This document shows positions 9,738 to 17,665 of a stretch of 64,000 nt of DNA, piece by piece (position 1 is the stretch's first letter; the number at the start of each line of letters is the position of its first letter). Below the pieces are notes generated by a model that made no database searches, was not told the DNA's origin, and worked only from the letters and a program-made list of their open reading frames with translations. Both the position numbers and the translations under genes were made by a program. The stretch lies in NCBI GenBank assembly GCA_963837805.1, contig CAWIOU010000020.1, positions 62,001 through 126,000 of the forward strand, given 5' to 3'. The stretch comes from Bog-756 sp963837805. GTDB taxonomy: Bacteria; Actinomycetota; Acidimicrobiia; Acidimicrobiales; RAAP-2.

Positions 9738-10186
9738 CGTTCTCCTACTCCCTGCCCAACGTAGGTGGCAATAATACACTCGGACTTACCCTTGTGAACA
9801 GCAGCAATAGCAGTCATTGGCAGTGGATTCACCGCTTTGTCCGCCCGCCAATCCTCAATATTGAGGATGATGGCGCCGACCCTTACCTGTACAGTCGACA
9901 CACCTACGACCGAGAGTAGGGGCTACGACGTGCCGGCTCGGAGTTTGGTTGGTGCCATGGTCAGTAGTACCGAATGGGGGATCCCGCATCGCGGCAATGG
10001 CCGTGCCCACGTGCGGATCTTGACCCGCCAGCAACCCAAGAAAGCTGGTGGGTTTAGGTGGTTGTCCACGGGGCCGTTTCGGAGGTGTTCCGACCAGGGC
10101 GTCCGTCCGTCCGTCGCGATAGAGTTGGCGCGGGGCAATGGGGTCGACGTTGAGCCGGCGGCTTACTTGAGCAGGGGGGCTATCGG
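9738..10186. promoter_or_regulatory. Divergent intergenic region between chain-length gene and capD-like gene
   Basis: About 450 bp with no convincing gene, lying between two divergent glycan-synthesis genes, so it should hold two promoters. It is less GC-rich than its surroundings. It contains the 18-bp palindrome listed separately, a short CTGTACAG palindrome at 9887-9894, and an imperfect inverted repeat (ACCCGCCAGC / GCTGGTGGGT) around 10023-10054. None matched a riboswitch family that I know. The region ends with a G-rich Shine-Dalgarno-like run just before 10187. Confidence 0.5.
9851..9868. promoter_or_regulatory. 18-bp perfect palindrome, candidate operator
   Basis: ATCCTCAATATTGAGGAT is identical to its own reverse complement. 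It has an AT-rich centre in a GC-rich genome and lies in a divergent promoter region, 114 bp before the chain-length gene and 319 bp before the capD-like gene. This form suits a homodimeric repressor or activator. No regulator gene is adjacent; the nearest candidate in the window is the LuxR-type protein at 15.3 kb. Confidence 0.5.
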
Positions 10187-12205
10187 ATGGTTCTGACGGT
10201 GCCAGATGACGAGTTCCCTCGGGAGCCGCAGAATGCTGGTGGATCCCCGTCGGGCGAACGGACCAGAACCAACGTCGCCATGCGGGCCAGTCGTATCCGC
10301 TCCCGCCTCGTGTTTACGCTGATCGACGCGTTCTGCATCTTCGCCGGATACGGCCTGGCCGAGATCGCCTATTACCGCGATAAAGCGCCGGGTCTCTACT
10401 GGCAGCATTTTGCGCCCTTCCTCGGTGTCGTCTTGGTCATCACCCTCGTGGCCAACCACGTCTACGGCCTGTACGGCCGCATGTGGCGCCACGCCGGTGC
10501 CGAGGAGGCCCGTCAGCTCGTGCTGTCGGCCGCCACCGTCGTGAGCCTCCTCATCGTGGCCTACCCGCTCGGGCGTATGGCTCGGGTCGAGCACGTTCCG
10601 GTCGCCGTCATCGTCGTCGGATGCATGTTCGCCACCGCGGGGATGGGGGTCCTCCGCTTCCACTCGAGGCTGTTCGCCTGGCAGCGCGGCTCCCGCCGGG
10701 TGGGGCTCCGGGTGGCCATCGTCGGCAGCCGCGACGCGGGTGCCGCCGCCATCCGGGAGATGCTGCGCAGCCCGGGGGCGGGCCTGGTCCCGGTGGCCGT
10801 GTTCGACGACGACGCCCGGGCCCACGGCCTCTCCATGCTGGGTGTGCCCGTGGTCGGCTCGATCGACGACATCGCCGACTCCGCCAGCCGCTACACCCTC
10901 CAGCAGGTCCTGCTGGCCATTCCCAACCCTCCACCGGAGTTGGTGCAGCGGGTGTTGCAGGCCTGCGAGACGGCCGGGCTGACCATGAAGGTGTTGCCGG
11001 TGGTGAGCGACCTGGTGGACGGCACGTCCCACATGGCTTCGCTCCGCCAGGCCCGCGAACCCCGGATCGAGGATCTCCTGGGCCGCACACCGGTGCCCAT
11101 CGACCTCGACACGGTCCGTCGCTCGTTGGTCGGTCGCCGGGTGATGGTCACCGGGGCCGGGGGTTCGATCGGCTCGGAGATCTCCCGCCAGGTGGCCGAG
11201 CTCGAACCGGCCATGCTCGTGCTCCTCGATCACGACGAGACCCACCTCCACGACACCGCGGCCACGGTCATGACCGACTGCGAGCAGGCCCTGGTCGACA
11301 TCAACGACCGCTCGGCGGTGGTCGCCGTCTTCGAGCGGTTCCGGCCCGAGGTGGTCTTCCACGCCGCCGCCCACAAGCACGTCCCGGTCCTCGAACATCA
11401 CCCGATCGAGGCGGCCCAGACCAACGTGTTCGGGACCCTCAACGTGGTCGAGGCGGCCGTGAAGGTGGGCACCCAGCGCTTCGTGCAGATCTCCACCGAC
11501 AAGGCCGTCCGCCCCTCCAGTGTCATGGGTGCGTCCAAGCGCCTGGCCGAGCAGGTCGTGCTGTCCCGCACTCCGATCGGCTCCTCCTACTGCACGGTCC
11601 GGTTCGGGAACGTGCTCGGCAGCCGGGGCAGCGTGATCCCGACCTTCTCCCGCCAGATCGCCAACGGTGGCCCGGTCACGGTCACCGATGCCAGGATGAC
11701 CCGCTTCTTCATGAGCGTCGAGGAGGCGGTCCAGCTCGTCCTGGAGTCGTCGGTGCTGTCGGACGGCGGCGGGGAGGTCTTCATGCTCGAGATGGGCGAG
11801 CCCGTCCGGATCATCGAGTTGGCCGAGCGGATGATCCGCCTGTCGGGCTACGAGGTCGGGACCGACATCCCCATCCGCATCGTCGGTATCCGGCCCGGGG
11901 AGAAGCTCGACGAGGAGCTGCGCACGCCCGAGGAACAGGTACTGACCACCCACCACCCGTACATCAACCAGCTGATCCCGATCACGGCGCCGGCCGATGA
12001 ATTCGCGGCCGACCTCGACGAGCTCCGACGGGCCGCCGGCCAACGCGACGCCGACGCGGTGCGCAAGCTCCTGTTCAGCGTGGCCACCCCGGGCGGAGCC
12101 GACACGCAGGAGGCGGAGGCCGGACGTGCGATCGACGGGGCCGCGGTGCCGGTGACGGCGGAATCGGCCAAACCGGGAGCCAGCTCCGAACAAGTCCCGG
12201 CATGA
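10187..12205 (+). CDS. CapD/WbpM/PglF-type nucleotide-sugar 4,6-dehydratase
   Basis: A 672-residue membrane-anchored dehydratase that should convert a UDP-HexNAc to its 4-keto-6-deoxy form, the first step towards several N-acetylated 6-deoxy sugars. Four N-terminal membrane helices (about residues 35-135) are followed by a CoA-binding-like domain ('VAIVGSRDAGAAAIREML') and then a short-chain dehydrogenase domain. The NAD loop is 'TGAGGSIGSE' near residue 323. The active site follows the family form, with 'STDKAV' near residue 437 and 'MGASKR' near residue 446, where Met replaces the usual Tyr and Lys is kept. It begins the dehydrogenase and epimerase run that follows. The long Ala-rich C-terminal tail is probably disordered. 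Confidence 0.92.
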   Translation: MVLTVPDDEFPREPQNAGGSPSGERTRTNVAMRASRIRSRLVFTLIDAFCIFAGYGLAEIAYYRDKAPGLYWQHFAPFLGVVLVITLVANHVYGLYGRMWRHAGAEEARQLVLSAATVVSLLIVAYPLGRMARVEHVPVAVIVVGCMFATAGMGVLRFHSRLFAWQRGSRRVGLRVAIVGSRDAGAAAIREMLRSPGAGLVPVAVFDDDARAHGLSMLGVPVVGSIDDIADSASRYTLQQVLLAIPNPPPELVQRVLQACETAGLTMKVLPVVSDLVDGTSHMASLRQAREPRIEDLLGRTPVPIDLDTVRRSLVGRRVMVTGAGGSIGSEISRQVAELEPAMLVLLDHDETHLHDTAATVMTDCEQALVDINDRSAVVAVFERFRPEVVFHAAAHKHVPVLEHHPIEAAQTNVFGTLNVVEAAVKVGTQRFVQISTDKAVRPSSVMGASKRLAEQVVLSRTPIGSSYCTVRFGNVLGSRGSVIPTFSRQIANGGPVTVTDARMTRFFMSVEEAVQLVLESSVLSDGGGEVFMLEMGEPVRIIELAERMIRLSGYEVGTDIPIRIVGIRPGEKLDEELRTPEEQVLTTHHPYINQLIPITAPADEFAADLDELRRAAGQRDADAVRKLLFSVATPGGADTQEAEAGRAIDGAAVPVTAESAKPGASSEQVPA

Positions 12206-12227
12206 GCCGACGGCGGGGCGTGGGCCG

Positions 12228-13496
12228 GTGAGCCAGGGCCGCGGGCCGACCAGGCTCGTCGTCGTCGGACAGGGCTACGTGGGGCTGCCGCTCGCCCTCC
12301 GCGCCGTCGAGGTCGGCTACCACGTCGTCGGGTTCGATCTGGACGCTGAACGCATCAAGCTCCTGGCCGCGGGCAGCTCGTACATCGGGGACATCCCCGA
12401 CGACCGGCTGGCCCGGGCCCTCGATTCGGGGCGCTTCGAGCCCACCGACGATCCCGACCGGCTGGCCGGATTCGACATCGCCGTCATCGACGTCCCCACC
12501 CCGCTGTACGAGGGGGTGCCCAATCTGTCCTTCGTCGAAGACGCCGCCGCCGTGGTGGCCCGCCACCTCGGCGCCGGAGCGCTGGTGGTCCTCGAGTCGA
12601 CCAGTTACCCGGGGACCACCGAGGAGCTGGTGGCGCCCATCCTCGAGGAAGGGTCGGGACTGCTGGCCGGCAAGGACTTCCACCTCGGGTACAGCCCCGA
12701 ACGCATCGACCCCGGCAACCGGACCTGGCGGCTCGAGAACACGCCCAAGGTGGTGTCGGGAGTCGACGAGGCATCCCTCCGGGCCGTACGAGGGTTCTAC
12801 GACCGCATCGTCGAGCGCACCATCCCGGTGTCGGGGACCCGCGAGGCGGAGCTGACCAAGCTGCTCGAGAACACCTTCCGCCACGTCAACATCGCCCTGG
12901 TCAACGAATTGGCCATGTTCGCGGCGGACCTCGACATCGACGTGTGGGAGGCCATCGACGCGGCCTCCACCAAGCCGTTCGGCTACCTGCGGTTCACCCC
13001 CGGGCCCGGCGTCGGGGGTCACTGCCTCCCGATCGACCCGAGCTACCTGTCGTGGAAGGTTCGGAGCAGCCTGGGCCAGCCGTTCCGCTTCGTCGAACTG
13101 GCCAACGACGTCAACGAGCACATGCCCGACTACGTGGTGCGTCGCCTGATCCTGGCCCTCAACCGCATGGGCCGGGCCGTCAACGGCTCGCGGTTCCTGC
13201 TCCTCGGTGTGGCCTACAAGCGCAATACCGGTGACGCCCGCGAGGCGCCCGGGACGATCATCGCCAAGTCGCTGACCGAGATGGGTGCCGAGGTCAGGAT
13301 GGTCGATCCCCACGTCGCCGGCCAGGACCTGCCGGGCCCGCTCGTCGAACTGACCGCCGGCGAGCTCCAGCGGGCCGACGCCGTCGTCATCGTCACCGAT
13401 CACGACGCCTTCGACTTCGACCTGGTCCGCGATCACGCGGCCTACGTGCTCGACACCCGCAACCGGCTGGATGGTCCCACCGTCGAGCGGTTGTAG
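12228..13496 (+). CDS. UDP-sugar (UDP-glucose / UDP-HexNAc) 6-dehydrogenase
   Basis: A 422-residue NAD-dependent dehydrogenase that oxidises C6 of a nucleotide sugar to a uronic acid. It has the N-terminal Rossmann loop 'VVGQGYVGLPLALRA', the central helical dimer domain ('ELTKLLENTFRHVNIAL'), the catalytic cysteine in 'GVGGHCLPIDP' near residue 264, and a C-terminal UDP-binding domain ('GVAYKRNTGDAREAPG'). These agree with the WecC/WbpA/Ugd superfamily. The presence of 'RHVNIALVNELA' favours the WbpA/WecC (HexNAc) side, but this is not decisive. GTG start at 12228, 22 bp after the dehydratase gene; it is followed by the epimerase and is likely in the same operon. Confidence 0.9.
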   Translation: MSQGRGPTRLVVVGQGYVGLPLALRAVEVGYHVVGFDLDAERIKLLAAGSSYIGDIPDDRLARALDSGRFEPTDDPDRLAGFDIAVIDVPTPLYEGVPNLSFVEDAAAVVARHLGAGALVVLESTSYPGTTEELVAPILEEGSGLLAGKDFHLGYSPERIDPGNRTWRLENTPKVVSGVDEASLRAVRGFYDRIVERTIPVSGTREAELTKLLENTFRHVNIALVNELAMFAADLDIDVWEAIDAASTKPFGYLRFTPGPGVGGHCLPIDPSYLSWKVRSSLGQPFRFVELANDVNEHMPDYVVRRLILALNRMGRAVNGSRFLLLGVAYKRNTGDAREAPGTIIAKSLTEMGAEVRMVDPHVAGQDLPGPLVELTAGELQRADAVVIVTDHDAFDFDLVRDHAAYVLDTRNRLDGPTVERL

Positions 13497-13582
13497 CCTG
13501 CCCCGGTGCACCGAGCCATGAGGTCCGAGCCATTCTCGTCGGCCGGGCAGCCCTCCCGCACTCCCAACGAGATCGGCCGCCG

Positions 13583-14518
13583 GTGAGGGTCGTCGTCACC
13601 GGTGGCGCCGGCTTCATCGGCGCCAACCTGTGCCGTGCCCTCCGCGCCGATCCCGACGTCGCGGACGTGGTGGCCCTCGACGATCTCTCGACCGGAAACC
13701 GCGCCAACCTCGAGACGCTCGGCGACGTCGAGCTCGTCGAAGGGTCGATCCTCGACGCCGGCCTGTTGGACCGGGTCTTCGACGGGGCCGACGCGGTGGT
13801 CCATCTGGCCGCCCGGCCGTCGGTCCCCCGGTCGCTGGCCGACCCGATGGCCAGCCACCTGACCAACGCCACCGGCACCATGGAGGTCCTGGAGGCGGCC
13901 CGGCGGGGGAGCCGGCCCCACGTGGTGATGGCCTCGTCGTCATCGGTCTACGGAGCCAACCCGGCGCTCCCCAAGCGCGAGGACATGGCCACCATGCCGG
14001 TCAGCCCCTACGCCGCCGGCAAGCTGGCCGCCGAGTCGGCCACGCTGGCCTACGGCCACTCCTTCGATCTCCCCGTCCTGGCCTTCCGCCTCTTCAATGT
14101 CTTCGGGCCGCTCCAGGAGCCCGACCATGCCTACGCCGCCGTGGTCCCCACCTTCGTGTCCTGCGCGCTCCGCGGGGATCCGCTCCCGGTCCACGGCGAC
14201 GGGCGCCAGACCCGTGACTTCACCTATGTCGGGAGCGTGTCGTCGGTGTTGGCCGCGGCCGTCACCGGGAAGGTCACCGCTCCCCTGGCGGTCAACCTCG
14301 CCTTCGGCACCAGGGTGTCCCTGCTCGAGCTCATCGATGTCCTCGGGAAGGTGCTCGGAAGGGACCTCGAGCGCCACCACACCGAGCCCCGGAGCGGCGA
14401 CGTACGCGACTCGCAGGCCGACCAGACCCGGGTACGGGCGATGTTCCCCGATGTCGAGCCGGTCGGTCTCGAAGAAGGACTGCGGGCCACGGTGGAATGG
14501 TTTCGAGCGGTCCGCTGA
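13583..14518 (+). CDS. NAD-dependent sugar epimerase (GalE/WbpP-like)
   Basis: A 311-residue extended short-chain dehydrogenase that probably epimerises C4 of a UDP-sugar or UDP-uronate. It has the N-terminal 'VVVTGGAGFIGANL' loop, 'DDLSTG' after strand 2, 'ASSSSVYG' with the catalytic serine, and 'YAAGK' near residue 142 with the Tyr and Lys. The C-terminal 'VHGDGRQTRDFTYV' block is typical of UDP-glucose 4-epimerases. GTG start at 13583, 86 bp after the dehydrogenase gene. A dehydratase, a dehydrogenase and an epimerase in a row indicate synthesis of a modified uronic or HexNAc sugar for the local polysaccharide. Confidence 0.9.
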   Translation: MRVVVTGGAGFIGANLCRALRADPDVADVVALDDLSTGNRANLETLGDVELVEGSILDAGLLDRVFDGADAVVHLAARPSVPRSLADPMASHLTNATGTMEVLEAARRGSRPHVVMASSSSVYGANPALPKREDMATMPVSPYAAGKLAAESATLAYGHSFDLPVLAFRLFNVFGPLQEPDHAYAAVVPTFVSCALRGDPLPVHGDGRQTRDFTYVGSVSSVLAAAVTGKVTAPLAVNLAFGTRVSLLELIDVLGKVLGRDLERHHTEPRSGDVRDSQADQTRVRAMFPDVEPVGLEEGLRATVEWFRAVR

Positions 14519-15168
14519 GCCCCGAGCACCAGGTGGTCGACGAGGAGGAGCTGGACGAAGAGGAGGTCCCGGCCCTCGCCGCCCCGGGCACGACCGAAGC
14601 GGTGGCCGGTCTCGTCCTGGTCGGCCTGTCGATCGTCGCCGGCATCGCCTTCCGGCTGCACCCGGGGGCCAACCGGGTCGACCGCCGGGGATTCGCGGCC
14701 ATCGCCAAATCTCCCGACTCGACCGTCCTGCACCGGATCACCGACCTCGGGCTGCCGGCGGTGCTGGTGGCCCTCACGCTCCTCGCCGCCCTCGTCGTGG
14801 TCCGCCGCGACCGCTGGCGGGCGATGGCCTGTGTCGGCGGCCCTCTCCTGGTCGCCGTGTTGGTCGAGTACGGCTTCAAACCGCTGGTGGACCGGCACTA
14901 CCTGGGCGTGCTCAGCTACCCCTCGGGCAACGTGGCCGACCTGGCTGCGGTGGCCACGGCACTGGCCGTCGCCGCGCCCCGTTGGATCCGTCCGGTGGTC
15001 ATCGCCGCCGGTGCCGTCGCCGTCTGCCTGATGATGGTGGCCGTCATCGGGCTCCGCTGGCACTACCCCACCGACGCCCTGGCCGGTGCGGTCCTCGGGG
15101 TCGGCGTCGTCCTGTTGGTGGACGGAGCCGTCCATCTCGTGGTCGGACGAGCCCCGAATCACGCCTGA
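14497..15168 (+). CDS. PAP2-superfamily membrane protein with altered catalytic motif
   Basis: A 223-residue protein with an acidic N-terminus and about five membrane helices. It resembles lipid-phosphate phosphatases, which recycle polyprenyl diphosphate carriers used in glycan assembly. The first motif is kept as 'KPLVDRHY' near residue 126, and the third as 'RWHYPTDALAG' near residue 187. The second reads 'YPSGN' where the family has PSGH, so the His thought to act as acid is replaced by Asn. The gene overlaps the epimerase by 22 bp, so the two are translationally coupled. It could be a weak or altered enzyme, or a binding protein. Confidence 0.72.
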   Translation: MVSSGPLSPEHQVVDEEELDEEEVPALAAPGTTEAVAGLVLVGLSIVAGIAFRLHPGANRVDRRGFAAIAKSPDSTVLHRITDLGLPAVLVALTLLAALVVVRRDRWRAMACVGGPLLVAVLVEYGFKPLVDRHYLGVLSYPSGNVADLAAVATALAVAAPRWIRPVVIAAGAVAVCLMMVAVIGLRWHYPTDALAGAVLGVGVVLLVDGAVHLVVGRAPNHA

Positions 15169-15208
15169 GCTCACCCGATCCGGACCTGCTGATTGAATCC
15201 TGCCTGTG

Positions 15209-15261
15209 CTCATCAAAGATGATGAGAACGGCCTTGCGCTTGTCGCCAGGACGGCTAGGAT
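15209..15261 (+). promoter_or_regulatory. Candidate promoter and inverted repeat before the LuxR-type gene
   Basis: A sigma-70-like pair, TTGCGC (15234-15239) and TAGGAT (15256-15261) with a 16-bp spacer, lies about 75 bp before the regulator gene. An inverted repeat CTCATC-N6-GATGAG (15209-15226) ends 8 bp upstream of the -35 box and could be an operator. These are by-eye matches without experimental support. Confidence 0.4.
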
Positions 15262-15336
15262 TGGGGATGCAGGGCAGGTCACCGCAGGGGCGCATTCCTG
15301 TGCCATGGGGACAAGCGGTCGGTGCATGGGGGTGGA

Positions 15337-16572
15337 ATGGCAGTCGACGTACGAATCGCCGCAGAGCGGCCCGATCGGGTAGGCGTCCCGGCGCCGGGCA
15401 CACTGGCCCGCGTGGACCTGAGGACGACCACCGCCGGCGAAGGCGAACGGGTGACATGCCACACCGGTGCCACCCACGACCTGGCCCTCCGCAGCATCCA
15501 GCAGACCGTCCGGGCCGACGACCGGGTCTGCCCCTACGGTCTCTCCCGGATTGCCATCGCCTTCGGTTCCGATGCCGCCGCAGTGACCCCGAAGACCCTG
15601 GGCGAGCGACTCGCCCGGGCCGTGGGCCAGGGTACGGGAGCGCCCAACCCGGGTGAACAGGCGGCCGTCCCCTCCACCATGGTGGTCACCGTGGACCGGC
15701 TGGTGGCCGATGACGTCATCCGGTCGAACGGCGGCGCCTCCGCCTCGTCGGTCAATGGGTCCGCCGGCGGCGGGCAGTCCGTCTCGGCCCCCGTCCTCCG
15801 ACATCGGACCGTCGTCCGCTACTCCACGTGCCGACTGGCCGGCTACGGGACCCGACACGACGACAACCTGCCCACCCGCGGTGAGGGCGACCCGTCCGGG
15901 ACCGTGCTGGTCGTCGACCCCGGGTCGTCGGGTGCCGCCGCACCGGGTCTGTCGGCGGTGGCCGCGTGCTCGCTGGCCGAGCGGCTCGGGTTCATCGCCG
16001 CGGTGACCTCGCTCTCCGCCAACGATCACCTCATCCTCGACGTCGCCGGGGTCGAGCCCGACCTGGTGGTCCTCGTGGTGGGCGCCGAACCGACCAACGA
16101 ACCGTCGACGTGGACGTCGAGCACCTGGTCGGTTCCGGCCCAGGTGGCCGCGGGCTACACCTCCCTGGGGATCGACGTCCTGGCCGTCAGCGCCGGCGCC
16201 GGTGCCGGCGCGCTGGCCGCCTGTGTCGAACAGGGGGCTACCGCCCTGCCCGACATCGACGGTCTGCAGGCCGAGCTCTGTACCCTGATCGGCGACCAGA
16301 GCCCGGCCAAAGAGGACCCACGTCGCGTCCCGGCCCAGCTCGAGGCGCTCATGCAGCTGACGGCCAGCGAGCGGCGGGTGCTCTACTACCTCACCAAGGG
16401 GAAGTCGGCCCAGGACATCTCCGGCGACCTGGTCGTGTCCCTGGCCACGGTCCGCTCCCACATCCGCTCGATCCTGCGGAAGCTCGGCGTCCGATCCCAG
16501 CTGGCCGCGGTGGCCATTGCCAACAGCCGCGACCTCGAGGACGCCGTCGTCGTCGATGCCGTGATCGGCTGA
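15337..16572 (+). CDS. LuxR-family transcriptional regulator with atypical N-terminal domain
   Basis: A 411-residue protein whose C-terminus is a LuxR-type helix-turn-helix ('LTASERRVLYYLTKGKSAQD' and 'TVRSHIRSILRKLGVRSQLA', about residues 341-402). The N-terminal region contains 'SIQQTVRADDRVCPYGLSRI', which has the spacing of a GGDEF domain around its signature but lacks GGDEF itself. The middle part ('VLVVDPGSSGAAAPG', 'DLVVLVVGAEPTNE') resembles a receiver-like alpha/beta fold. The start is taken at ATG 15337; an ATG at 15322 is also in frame. It sits at the end of the glycan-precursor operon and ahead of a secreted protein. It may regulate surface glycan genes, but that is only positional. 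Confidence 0.75.
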   Translation: MAVDVRIAAERPDRVGVPAPGTLARVDLRTTTAGEGERVTCHTGATHDLALRSIQQTVRADDRVCPYGLSRIAIAFGSDAAAVTPKTLGERLARAVGQGTGAPNPGEQAAVPSTMVVTVDRLVADDVIRSNGGASASSVNGSAGGGQSVSAPVLRHRTVVRYSTCRLAGYGTRHDDNLPTRGEGDPSGTVLVVDPGSSGAAAPGLSAVAACSLAERLGFIAAVTSLSANDHLILDVAGVEPDLVVLVVGAEPTNEPSTWTSSTWSVPAQVAAGYTSLGIDVLAVSAGAGAGALAACVEQGATALPDIDGLQAELCTLIGDQSPAKEDPRRVPAQLEALMQLTASERRVLYYLTKGKSAQDISGDLVVSLATVRSHIRSILRKLGVRSQLAAVAIANSRDLEDAVVVDAVIG

Positions 16573-16597
16573 TCACCGGCCTCGGGGCTGGGCACCG

Positions 16598-17647
16598 ATG
16601 ACCGTCCGGGGCCGGCCGCCGACCGCCACCGCGGCCAGGGTGGGCGCCGTCCTGTTGGTCGGTCTCCTGGCCCTGGTGGTGCCGGCCACGGCCGGGGCCG
16701 GATCGCCCGACCACGGGGGACAGCGGGCAGCAGGCACGACCCTCCCGGGCACCTCGTGCCCCGCCTTCCCCGCCGACAACGTGTGGAACACCCCGGTGAC
16801 CGGGCTTCCGGTGGCCAAGGAGAGCGCCACCTGGTTGGCGTCCATGGGGGCCGGGTCGACCGACCTCCATCCGGACTACGGACCGTCGGGCAACCCCAAG
16901 GAGCCCTACGGCATCCCGTGGCAGATCGTGCCGGCCGGTCAACCGCTCGTCCCCATCACCTTCCTCTACGCGTCGCAGAGCAATCACGGGCCCTACCCGC
17001 TGTCGGCTGCCACCCCGATCGAACAGGGATCGGACCGGCACGCCATCATGGTCAACCCGGCCACGTGCACCCTGTACGAGACGTGGGACACGGTCTACCG
17101 CGCCGGCGGGAAGTCGACGGCGGGTTCGGGGGCGATCTGGAACCTCAGATCGGACGCCCTCCGCCCGGCCGGTTGGACCTCGGCCGATGCCGCCGGCCTG
17201 CCCATCCTCCCCGGCCTGGTCAACCGCGACGAGGTCGCCGCCGGGGCCATGGACCATGCCATCCGGTTCACCGCCCAGTGCACACAGCGGGCCTATCTGT
17301 GGCCGGCTCGGCACCAGGCCGGTCAGGCCAATCCCCACTGTCCACCGATGGGAGCCCGCTTCCGCCTGAACGCCGGTTTCTCGCTTCCGGCCTCGAAATG
17401 CTCGTCCATGTGCCAGACCGTCGTGCGCACGATGAAGACCTACGGCCTGATCCTGGCCGACAACGGCAGCAACTGGTACTTCCAGGGCACCGCCGACCCC
17501 CGGTGGACCAGCACCGACGTCGAACAACTCAAGCAGATCCCGGCCGGTCAGTTCCGGGCGGTCGACGAGTCGTGCCTGATGGTCAAGGCCGGCTCGGGCC
17601 AGGCCTACCAGCCCGGCACCGCCCTGTACGCCGAGCACTGCGGCTGA
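16598..17647 (+). CDS. Secreted protein of unknown function
   Basis: A 349-residue protein with a clear signal peptide: basic start, hydrophobic 'VGAVLLVGLLALVVPATAGA', then a small-residue cleavage region. The mature part has the blocks 'CPAFPADNVWNTPV', 'LHPDYG', 'SGAIWNLRSDALRPAGWTSA' and 'LADNGSNWYFQG'. I recognise these from a family of uncharacterised secreted bacterial proteins, but I know of no established function. Six or more cysteines suggest disulfides and extracellular folding. It begins 25 bp after the LuxR-type gene, so it may be co-transcribed with it. I assign no enzymatic activity. Confidence 0.75.
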   Translation: MTVRGRPPTATAARVGAVLLVGLLALVVPATAGAGSPDHGGQRAAGTTLPGTSCPAFPADNVWNTPVTGLPVAKESATWLASMGAGSTDLHPDYGPSGNPKEPYGIPWQIVPAGQPLVPITFLYASQSNHGPYPLSAATPIEQGSDRHAIMVNPATCTLYETWDTVYRAGGKSTAGSGAIWNLRSDALRPAGWTSADAAGLPILPGLVNRDEVAAGAMDHAIRFTAQCTQRAYLWPARHQAGQANPHCPPMGARFRLNAGFSLPASKCSSMCQTVVRTMKTYGLILADNGSNWYFQGTADPRWTSTDVEQLKQIPAGQFRAVDESCLMVKAGSGQAYQPGTALYAEHCG

Positions 17648-17665
17648 GGTCGGTCCGGGCCGGCC

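Noticed and set aside
10023..10054. Inverted repeat before the capD-like gene considered as a riboswitch
   Set aside because: It is a simple 10-bp imperfect pair with no match to a riboswitch core that I know.
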